Assembly (NCBI GenBank): GCA_017457555.1
Contig: JAFTHG010000049.1
Coordinates: forward strand, 1-11,412
DNA from: Kiritimatiellia bacterium
GTDB lineage: Bacteria > Verrucomicrobiota > Kiritimatiellia > RFP12 > DVOR01
Reading direction: 5' to 3'
Length of the DNA stretch: 11,412 nucleotides
Below are positions 5,958 to 11,412 of the stretch, piece after piece. The notes under the pieces are model-generated. The model had not been told where the DNA came from and made no database searches. It saw only the letters and a program-made list of their open reading frames with translations. How positions within the stretch are numbered: the stretch's first letter is position 1; the number at the start of each line of letters is the position of its first letter. The translations under genes and the position numbers were made by a program.

Positions 5958-6545
5958 TTACCAACCGATTGCAGAGGCTTTGTCGCCTTGCTTAGCCATG
6001 TCGATGGTCTTCTGGAAGATGGTACGACGCTGGCGGTTGTTGAGGCGGATCTGGAAGGTGTAGGTCTTTTCCGTGGTGCCATCGTAGGTGGCTGCGAGGA
6101 GGTTGATGGTGCCTTCGAGGTAGAAGTCGGCGGCATCGTCACGGTTGACGGCGACGTCATTGAGGAAGGCGTCTTCCTTGTTGGCGGCGATTGCACCGGC
6201 ATCGTTAGCTACGATTTCCACGAGTCCGCTGTTGAGCAGGTCTTCATTGATACGGCCAGAAACCTGGGCGAGGTCAATGGAGAGGTCGGTTTTGTTTACA
6301 ATGCTGCCGACATTGACGACTGGCATACGGCCATTCTTTGCTTCAAAGTCGGTCAGATTGCGGTTGTTCAGCATGGCTTGCGTTAATTGTCCGGCTGCAT
6401 TTTTGAAGTCTTGCAAGTCAACGCCCATGGTGGTTAAGGCTTCGGTGCCGCCGGCTTCAATGCGGCGCGGCCGCTGGGTGGAGGCACATCCTGCGAGTAA
6501 CAGTCCGGCACAAAGGCACAGGATCCATCCGCTCATTCGTTTCAT
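5958..6545 (-). CDS. lpoB: LpoB-like outer-membrane lipoprotein, penicillin-binding protein activator
   Basis: A 195-residue lipoprotein. The signal peptide ends in the lipobox LAGC with Cys20 as the lipidation site, and the following Ala-Ser favours sorting to the outer membrane. The mature part has the LpoB pattern: an AGG motif and TEALTTMGVDLQDF (34-47), LTQAML, MPVVNVGSIVNKTD (74-87), then DFYLEGTI (140-147) and a C-terminal block with QIRLNNRQRRTIFQK (165-179). In E. coli, LpoB reaches through the peptidoglycan to activate PBP1b. This protein is similar in length (E. coli about 213) but has a short linker after the cysteine. The start has AGAAAGGAA about six bases upstream. It is the last gene of the operon and follows the YcfL-like gene by 33 bp, the same order as ycfL-lpoB in E. 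coli. A function other than PBP activation is possible in this lineage. Confidence 0.82.
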   Translation of the reverse strand: MKRMSGWILCLCAGLLLAGCASTQRPRRIEAGGTEALTTMGVDLQDFKNAAGQLTQAMLNNRNLTDFEAKNGRMPVVNVGSIVNKTDLSIDLAQVSGRINEDLLNSGLVEIVANDAGAIAANKEDAFLNDVAVNRDDAADFYLEGTINLLAATYDGTTEKTYTFQIRLNNRQRRTIFQKTIDMAKQGDKASAIGW

Positions 6546-6578
6546 ATTCAGTTTCCTTTCTGTTAAAAATCAATTCAA

Positions 6579-7001
6579 TTAGTCTTCGATGGCTTGCAGT
6601 TTGATTCGGAAGTCGCGCGCATCGCGGGAGGGTGCGGTGAAGGCAATGCTCTTGCTTTCGCGCGGATTAAAGACTTGCTGCTGCCAACCGCCACCTGCGG
6701 TATCAATCCGCATGGCATTGGCATCGTACCACTCGACCTTCAAATTCACGGTGAGAGGGTCACGCGTAAAATTCTCCATTTCTGCCTGTACGCGCAGGAT
6801 GCCGGCAGCATTTTCTGCGGTGTTGAGGCGCACAATGCCGAAATCATCCGCCAGATGCGGATCGGTGTCAACGCGTTTGTCGGCGATAATCTGCATCATG
6901 GCCGACTTGTTTGCATTCTCAACGCTGTTAACCGATACGCCGGTGCAACCGGTTACGGCGAGCAGAATGCCGAGTGTCCAAAGCATCATTCCTTGTTTCA
7001 T
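6579..7001 (-). CDS. ycfL: YcfL-like (DUF1425) lipoprotein
   Basis: A small lipoprotein of 140 residues. The lipobox is VTGC (Cys19 from the chosen start). The mature domain has an Ig-like beta pattern: DFGIVRLNTAENAAGILRVQ, then ENFTRDPLTVNLKVEWYDAN with a central WYD, then the conserved NPRESKSIAFTAPS and an ending FRIKLQ. This matches YcfL/DUF1425, a family encoded next to lpoB in enterobacteria. The start at 7001 is preferred over the ATG six bases upstream because AAAGGA is then properly spaced; the other would overlap it. It lies 45 bp after the COG3014-like gene and 33 bp before the LpoB-like gene, in one operon. Its molecular role is not established in any species I know. Confidence 0.78.
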   Translation of the reverse strand: MKQGMMLWTLGILLAVTGCTGVSVNSVENANKSAMMQIIADKRVDTDPHLADDFGIVRLNTAENAAGILRVQAEMENFTRDPLTVNLKVEWYDANAMRIDTAGGGWQQQVFNPRESKSIAFTAPSRDARDFRIKLQAIED

Positions 7002-7046
7002 AGTCATTTCCTTTCTTAAAAACAGTTGTATTATGCCACGAAAACG

Positions 7047-8453
7047 TTATCGGATGCGAAACATTTGTATCGATGGACGGGCACCGCGGTGCATTGTACG
7101 CAGGTGAATCACCCAGATATCGCCCTCTTCAGGAATTTTTACGGAGGTTAATTGGTACCCTTCTTGCGACACGGTCACGGTGCGATCTGCGGGGAGATCA
7201 ATGCGGCTGACGCCGATTTGCTTCGGCAACGAGATCCAACTGCGCGTGTCGGCGACATTGGAGCCGATTTGATAGGCGGCCGTGCCGATGAAGGTGAGCA
7301 GCTGCACTAAGCCGTCACCGCTCTGCTGCGCGGCATAGTTGGCAGCGTAAGCCGCGGCGGCCTTGGCCGTGGCCGAGGCGATGGCGCGCGTAAGGATGCC
7401 GGGATAATCATTTTTGTATTCCTGGGTCACGATGGCATCCACGTCACTGACGAGCTCAGCCTGTGCGCTTTGTCCGCCACCTGAAATGTGGGCAAAAGCC
7501 GCAATGTTGGCATCTGTCGTCAGTTTCGGCAGGGCCACCGCCACCATTGAGATGGTATTGCCTGCAAAAATCGGGAAGGCAAATTGCACCTCCTCGCGGT
7601 AAGGTGCCATACCATTTTCATGGAAGAGATAGACGCCTGCCGGGAAATCGGCTCCGGCTTCCAGACGTTCAGCATCCTGACGGATGGCGGTATTTTCCGG
7701 GGCCATTGCCAAAGCGCGCTGCATTCGGAAGCGAGCCATCTCACGATCGGCATCATCAACACCGGCATAGAGGTGATAGAAGGCATAGAGATATTCGGAA
7801 AAGGGATTGACGTAAAGGTCATAACCGCGCGTATCGGGCAGCTCATCCAGCAGTTTAGCCGAGACTTCCTGAGCCTTTGGACTTTCAGTTGTGGAATGAA
7901 TCTGCTCTTTGTGTTCCGACTTTTCGGTGGCTTCACGTGTTTTGGCGATACGCTCAGCATTGTCAGCCACCACCGCCTTCTGGTGATTATCCATCCGCAC
8001 CAGGGACTGACGCGCACCGGGAATATCCCCCATTTGCAGGGTGTTGAGCGCCTGATAAGTATTGAGCATCAGGATGTCAGTGCCGCCACCACGATAGGGC
8101 AGCGTCGCAGGATTGGTCAGAAGCGACACACCTTCCCGGCTCACCGAGAAGCGAGCCAGATTCTGCCAATACTCATAAATGCGCTCAGCACGGGCAAAAC
8201 AGGCATAACTCTCACGGATATGACCGGCTGCACGGAAGACACTGCCTGCTTCCAGAAGAACAGGCAAGGCATCACGCGCCTGATCTTCATCGGCATCCTC
8301 TTCCAATAACTCACGGATTTTCAGCCCTGCTGTCTGTAAATCACCGGCAGCATAGGCCTGACGATACGCCGTAATCCGCTCGGAATACGAACTGCATCCA
8401 ACGGCCATCACAAGCGCGATGGCCGTCATCAGTTGGAGAATAAAACGCAACAT
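7047..8453 (-). CDS. COG3014-family-like lipoprotein with TPR-like N-terminal region
   Basis: A 468-residue lipoprotein. The signal peptide ends AVGC (Cys20). Residues about 24-110 are alpha-helical and TPR-like (YRQAYAAGDLQTAGLKIREL, then SYACFARAERIYEYW). A charged stretch follows at about 155-200. A second helical part (221-265) includes YLYAFYHLYAG and MQRALAMAPEN. The C-terminal half has a beta-rich region (about 270-350), an Ala-rich helix (RAIASATAKAAAAYAANYAA, 356-375) and the motif ADTRSWISLPKQIGVSRIDL (401-420), which I associate with COG3014 proteins. Such proteins are encoded beside lpoB and ycfL homologues. The start is six bases after the stop of the CsgG-like gene, so translation is likely coupled. 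Function is unknown; outer-membrane periplasmic scaffold is an inference. Confidence 0.75.
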   Translation of the reverse strand: MLRFILQLMTAIALVMAVGCSSYSERITAYRQAYAAGDLQTAGLKIRELLEEDADEDQARDALPVLLEAGSVFRAAGHIRESYACFARAERIYEYWQNLARFSVSREGVSLLTNPATLPYRGGGTDILMLNTYQALNTLQMGDIPGARQSLVRMDNHQKAVVADNAERIAKTREATEKSEHKEQIHSTTESPKAQEVSAKLLDELPDTRGYDLYVNPFSEYLYAFYHLYAGVDDADREMARFRMQRALAMAPENTAIRQDAERLEAGADFPAGVYLFHENGMAPYREEVQFAFPIFAGNTISMVAVALPKLTTDANIAAFAHISGGGQSAQAELVSDVDAIVTQEYKNDYPGILTRAIASATAKAAAAYAANYAAQQSGDGLVQLLTFIGTAAYQIGSNVADTRSWISLPKQIGVSRIDLPADRTVTVSQEGYQLTSVKIPEEGDIWVIHLRTMHRGARPSIQMFRIR

Positions 8454-8459
8454 AATACG

Positions 8460-9338
8460 TTACTCTTTCGTTATGGGTTTGACCATCGCCCCGACAACCG
8501 CGCGGGCATTGCCGATTAATTCGGCCTGAGCGTAGTCTGACTCCACATCAATAATGCGGACTTCGCCGGAAAGACGCCCCTTGATTTTGCGTGTGACGCC
8601 AGTATCTGGATCCGTCACCGTGCGCGTCTTACCGTAAATCTTGCACTTGTCGCCAACTTTGAAGACATCCGAGCCGGCATTGATGGTGACCACATCCTCA
8701 TCAACGTCAATCACCTTGGGCGGGAACGTCGCAGAAATCAACTGTTTAACGCTCTTTGCCGCCATTTCGCGCGTCATTTGAGGGAGCAGAATATCGAAAC
8801 GGGCCTCCGGACGTGTCATGCCAGAGGTGACATCAGCGACATCCATCTTTTCAAGCTGGACGTTAGAGGCTTCCAGAATTTCAGCCGTTGTAGTATCAAC
8901 CACGCGCATTTGTGCCGAGAGCTGATATTTGGTTTTCAGACGATGAACACCGCTAAAAACACCGGTATCCGTCACTTGCTGGAAGGAATCCACCGTGACG
9001 AAGAGTGCCAATTCGGCACCGGTCATCCCGTTTACCTCAGCGCCGCGATCCGATACCAGGCCACTTGCGTAGAGATCCTGCTCTTTAATCAATTCTTCCA
9101 AAGCGTCCGACCGCTCCACCATGCGGAACTTGCGGCTCTTGGTAATTTCCGTAATCAGGTGATCATCAATCGCTTCGGTAATGCGACCCAGTTGCATGGC
9201 GCGGGAATCACGGGCCAATTCCGCTTTCAGGGAGTCACTTGCCGTCACGCGAGCAACATAGAGTGTTTTTTGTTGCGCCAGCGCTGCAAATGGCAAACAA
9301 AGCGCAACCATCAACCATCCCAACATTTTTACGTTCAT
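8460..9338 (-). CDS. CsgG/FlgT-like exported periplasmic protein
   Basis: A 292-residue exported protein. The start is set at 9338 because AGGAGGTGCG lies upstream and the ATG overlaps the previous stop as TAATG; the frame is open a further 11 codons with no better start. The signal peptide ends ALA/QQ (21/22), and there is no lipobox. Residues about 24-205 fit the CsgG/LpoB alpha-beta fold: IDDHLITEITKSRKFRMVER (57-76), a typical CsgG helix-strand, then EQDLYASGLV (86-95), GAELALFVTVDSFQ (107-120) and VVDTTTAEILEASNV (146-160). A C-terminal domain of about 85 residues (INAGSDVFKVGDKCKIYG, 219-236; KIKGRLSGEVRIIDVESDYA, 251-270) resembles the beta domain in FlgT-type proteins. Without lipidation it is unlikely to be a CsgG secretion pore, and a periplasmic assembly role is more likely. 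Overlap with the PEGA gene indicates translational coupling. Confidence 0.75.
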   Translation of the reverse strand: MNVKMLGWLMVALCLPFAALAQQKTLYVARVTASDSLKAELARDSRAMQLGRITEAIDDHLITEITKSRKFRMVERSDALEELIKEQDLYASGLVSDRGAEVNGMTGAELALFVTVDSFQQVTDTGVFSGVHRLKTKYQLSAQMRVVDTTTAEILEASNVQLEKMDVADVTSGMTRPEARFDILLPQMTREMAAKSVKQLISATFPPKVIDVDEDVVTINAGSDVFKVGDKCKIYGKTRTVTDPDTGVTRKIKGRLSGEVRIIDVESDYAQAELIGNARAVVGAMVKPITKE

Positions 9339-10591
9339 TAGCGCACCTCCTTCTTCACCGGAACAATCCATTCTGTCAGCACAGGAGTGCCAATCATATC
9401 CGGCAATTTATCTGCTTTAATCTGAAAACCGCTCTGTTCCAACATTTTGGCATGGCCCAAACGTTCGGCAACTTCGGCGCTGCCGGCCTCGCGTTCCAAC
9501 GTCAGGCGGTGCATAAACTCAATCGAATCCTTCACACGGGCATATTCTTTCTCGGTCATCATCAGGCTGACCGTCAGGCAAAGTCCATCCGAGGGCACCA
9601 CCGTCATGGTCACATCCTCATAGCCCACGCGGCTGATGCGAACCTGATGGATGCCACGCGACATACGAACCGTGCAGCCGGAGGTTCCCTTCGCAACGCC
9701 ATCGACTTCAACCAACGCCGCCACTTCCGATGGGATGCGGTCATTTAAGATTGAATTATCCTGCGTAATCACCGGGAGATAGATCGGTTTGTTGTTCATA
9801 TCATACGCCAATACCTTGAACGTCACCGGGATACCGCTCTTCGCCAGAGAGGCTTCACGCCATGCCGGAGCCTTTTGACGAATTTCTGCCGCCATCTTCT
9901 CAACCAGCTCTTCTTCCAATCCATCTGCAAATGTGCCGAATTCGGTTTCAAGATTCGCCGTCTTACGAGAGCTGAACTGCGCCTTGACCGTGCCACCATC
10001 AAACGCACTGCCCGAATAAACATCCGAAATCGTGTATGACCCCGATATCTTGTAGATGTCATTCACGATAGGAGCGCCAGAAGCATCCACCGCTTTGCCA
10101 AAGCGACGATCCTTAATCCGTTGCGTATTTTTGGTAAAACGGTCAAGCGAAATCATCAGCATATAGTCTGCGCCCATATTCTCTGCCAGATGCAAGTAGG
10201 ACGAATCCGCCTTTAAAGCTGCCTCACGGGAGGGCTTGATGGAACCATCCTCGCGCACATCATTCGTGGGATTAATCGTATAAGCAGCATGTGTCGCATC
10301 AATGATTTCCACCTCCTCCGAGGAAACCTGAGCAGCCAGTTGCGAACGAATCACGTCGCACGCCTGATTGAATGCCGCTTCATTCGTGAGATTATCCACA
10401 AAGATTGCCACCTTGCGACGTAAAGGTTCGGCGGGCTTCTGCGCCTTCACCTCCACATCATACGTAGCCTGAACCTTTAATTCCGTGCCGTCTTTCAACT
10501 GAAGCGTGGTCGGTTCAGAAGTGGCTTTCACCGTTTCTGCCTGCAAGGACAGCGCAGCTGCCCCCAAAAGAATGCCCAAAACAGATTTCAT
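9338..10591 (-). CDS. Exported PEGA-domain protein with CsgG/LpoB-like N-terminal region
   Basis: A 417-residue exported protein. The signal peptide ends LQA/ET (18/19). Residues about 58-245 (RKVAIFVDNL, 59-68; NQACDVIRSQLAAQV, 75-89; GADYMLMISLDRFT, 140-153; GSYTISDVYSGSAFDGG, 184-200; LEEELVEKMAAEIRQ, 225-239) have a layout like the CsgG/LpoB nucleoside-hydrolase-like fold, which is an inference. A PEGA domain follows at about 290-345 (AALVEVDGVAKGTSGCTVRM, 291-310; GIHQVRISRVGYEDVTM, 313-329), a beta-sandwich found in surface proteins. A charged helical tail (346-417) may form a coiled coil. The start has AAGGTG eight bases upstream. The TAA stop overlaps the start of the CsgG-like gene. 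Together the two may form a heteromeric complex. Confidence 0.75.
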   Translation of the reverse strand: MKSVLGILLGAAALSLQAETVKATSEPTTLQLKDGTELKVQATYDVEVKAQKPAEPLRRKVAIFVDNLTNEAAFNQACDVIRSQLAAQVSSEEVEIIDATHAAYTINPTNDVREDGSIKPSREAALKADSSYLHLAENMGADYMLMISLDRFTKNTQRIKDRRFGKAVDASGAPIVNDIYKISGSYTISDVYSGSAFDGGTVKAQFSSRKTANLETEFGTFADGLEEELVEKMAAEIRQKAPAWREASLAKSGIPVTFKVLAYDMNNKPIYLPVITQDNSILNDRIPSEVAALVEVDGVAKGTSGCTVRMSRGIHQVRISRVGYEDVTMTVVPSDGLCLTVSLMMTEKEYARVKDSIEFMHRLTLEREAGSAEVAERLGHAKMLEQSGFQIKADKLPDMIGTPVLTEWIVPVKKEVR

Positions 10592-10607
10592 TTTTATTCA
10601 CCTTCTC

Positions 10608-11174
10608 TTAAAACGAACCATAAATCAAGGGGAAACCACCCGGAGTGGTCGTCGGAATCACATTGATCAGGCCGATCTGAATGCCACGTGCGCCCTCCGC
10701 ATAGTTGATAACGCCAATTTGGAGCCCCTTCAAGTAGGCAACACCATTAAAAAAGCCAATCTGCAACCCGCGGACTCGTGAAGCGGTATTCACTAGACCA
10801 AGTTGCAAACCGATGGCATCCGCATTCACCGTATTCCACAGACCAATATCCAGACCTGTCAGGTTTTCACACCGTCCGTAAATAGGTGAAAGGCGCAACC
10901 CACGCACATTCCAATCGCCCCACGGTAATTGTACAGGCGCAAGAATACCCAGCGAAAGCGGCGTTGTATTCCGATCAAATAGCGCAAAATCCGAACCTCG
11001 CGTTCCGGAAGGCAAAGGCTTCCCAACCTCAGCCGGCTGGCGAGTCGCCGTCCAGTCACGTGTTATTGTCGTATTTGAGGCACCCGCTGTGGCAGTCCAA
11101 TCACGCGTTGTTGTCGCCAATGCTGTGCTAATGCCCAAAAGCATCAACAGTCCCATTATTGTCTGTTTCATCAT
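10608..11174 (-). CDS. Surface-type protein with GLQIG repeats (LA_2272-like)
   Basis: A 188-residue exported protein. The signal peptide ends ALA/TT (20/21). The N-terminal mature part has TRDWTAT twice (residues 23-29 and 39-45). The C-terminal half holds five repeats of the pattern G(L/I)x(I/L)Gxx N, at 107, 122, 136, 150 and 164, spaced 14-15 residues: GLDIGLWN, GLQLGLVN, GLQIGFFN, GLQIGVIN and GIQIGLIN. This repeat is typical of LA_2272-type surface repeat proteins and suggests a beta-solenoid or outer-membrane beta structure. The start at 11174 is preferred because GGAG lies eight bases upstream; the frame begins six codons earlier with a TTG. It is the first gene of the operon, 16 bp before the PEGA gene. 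Function unknown. Confidence 0.78.
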   Translation of the reverse strand: MMKQTIMGLLMLLGISTALATTTRDWTATAGASNTTITRDWTATRQPAEVGKPLPSGTRGSDFALFDRNTTPLSLGILAPVQLPWGDWNVRGLRLSPIYGRCENLTGLDIGLWNTVNADAIGLQLGLVNTASRVRGLQIGFFNGVAYLKGLQIGVINYAEGARGIQIGLINVIPTTTPGGFPLIYGSF

Positions 11175-11246
11175 TGATTCCACTCCATTCAAACCTATTT
11201 CATAAATCAGGATGATACAGATGACCCCATCCGCACCACCGTGACG

Positions 11247-11275
11247 ATACTATCATACAGCCCCACCCCTGTCAA
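11247..11275 (-). promoter_or_regulatory. Sigma-70-type promoter of the envelope operon
   Basis: On the minus strand TTGACA (11275-11270) is followed by a 17-bp spacer and TAGTAT (11252-11247). The -35 is a perfect match, the spacing is optimal, and the -10 matches the consensus at four of six positions. Transcription would start near 11240, giving a leader of about 65 nt before the ATG at 11174. It lies about 34 bp from the start of the repeats at 11308. Confidence 0.8.
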
Positions 11276-11307
11276 GCAAATAGAAAACCTCAACAAAAAG
11301 AAGCGTG

Positions 11308-11390
11308 ATGTGTCATAGTAATGTGCACCGAAGAAAAATCCAGTTATGTCACACTATTGCTCCTATGTGTCATTTGAATGTGCACCGAAG
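11308..11390 (+). mobile_element. Repeated left-end sites of a probable insertion sequence, IS21-like
   Basis: A 26-bp direct repeat occurs at 11308-11333 and 11365-11390 (ATGTGTCAT, three variable bases, AATGTGCACCGAAG), matching at 23 of 26 positions. A weaker third copy starts at 11347 (TGTCACACTATTGCTCC). Multiple short repeats at the ends, with a TG terminus, fit IS21-family elements, whose ends carry several transposase sites. The element would start at about 11309 and extend out of the window. The family is a best guess; the repeats are certain. Confidence 0.6.
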
Positions 11391-11400
11391 GAGCTACGCC

Positions 11401-11412
11401 ATGACAGCAAAA
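11401..11412 (+). CDS. Start of a gene, possibly the IS transposase, cut by the window edge
   Basis: ATGACAGCAAAA begins an open frame (MTAK) right at the edge, with GAAGGAG at 11387-11393 and a seven-base spacing. Its position directly inside the repeated left end suggests the transposase (istA-like) gene. Only four codons are visible, so the assignment rests on context. Confidence 0.5.

Noticed and set aside
7584..8309. Plus-strand frame of 241 codons within the COG3014-like gene
   Set aside because: It is antisense to a lipoprotein gene with clear signal peptide and family motifs, and has no ribosome site.

Overview
The window looks like a chromosomal segment of a Gram-negative bacterium. 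It carries a run of exported envelope proteins, three of them with clear lipoprotein signal peptides. The mix of families (LpoB/YcfL/COG3014-type lipoproteins, a CsgG-like protein, a PEGA protein, a GLQIG-repeat surface protein and a RAYT with a long C-terminal extension) would fit the Verrucomicrobiota/Kiritimatiellota/Lentisphaerota group. This is an impression from memory, with low confidence. The left half is visibly more AT-rich than the operon on the right, and it looks like an accessory region.

Layout. (1) Positions 1-2831, minus strand: a large SNF2-type helicase with a PLD-like N-terminal region. Its frame breaks at a run of seven G (C on the plus strand, 93-99), and the family-like C-terminus continues in another frame to the window edge. 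(2) Positions 2832-5957: a mosaic in which a dispersed repeat of about 275 bp occurs three times in the same orientation (about 2970-3233, 4187-4460 and 5475-5865). The repeat has inverted boxes at its two ends. Between copies 1 and 2 sits a RAYT (REP-associated tyrosine transposase, plus strand). Between copies 2 and 3 sit two small paralogous minus-strand genes of unknown function. Copy 3 appears to have been widened by a five-unit, 22-bp tandem array. (3) Positions 5958-11174, minus strand: a compact six-gene operon for envelope proteins. In transcription order these are a GLQIG-repeat protein, a PEGA protein, a CsgG-like protein, a COG3014-like lipoprotein, a YcfL-like lipoprotein and an LpoB-like lipoprotein. 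It starts from a strong-looking promoter at 11247-11275 and ends at a clear hairpin terminator at 5902-5930. (4) Positions 11308-11412: repeats and the first codons of a plus-strand gene, resembling the left end of an insertion sequence, just upstream of the operon promoter.

How the parts may work together. The operon joins YcfL, LpoB and a COG3014-type lipoprotein (families tied to peptidoglycan synthase regulation in gammaproteobacteria) with CsgG-like and PEGA proteins, so a periplasmic/outer-membrane assembly is plausible. The RAYT lies between two copies of the dispersed repeat, the arrangement expected of a RAYT with its cognate repeats, although that pairing is inferred. The most unusual features are the repeat family with nested terminal boxes, the array inside its third copy, and the homopolymer frameshift in the helicase.
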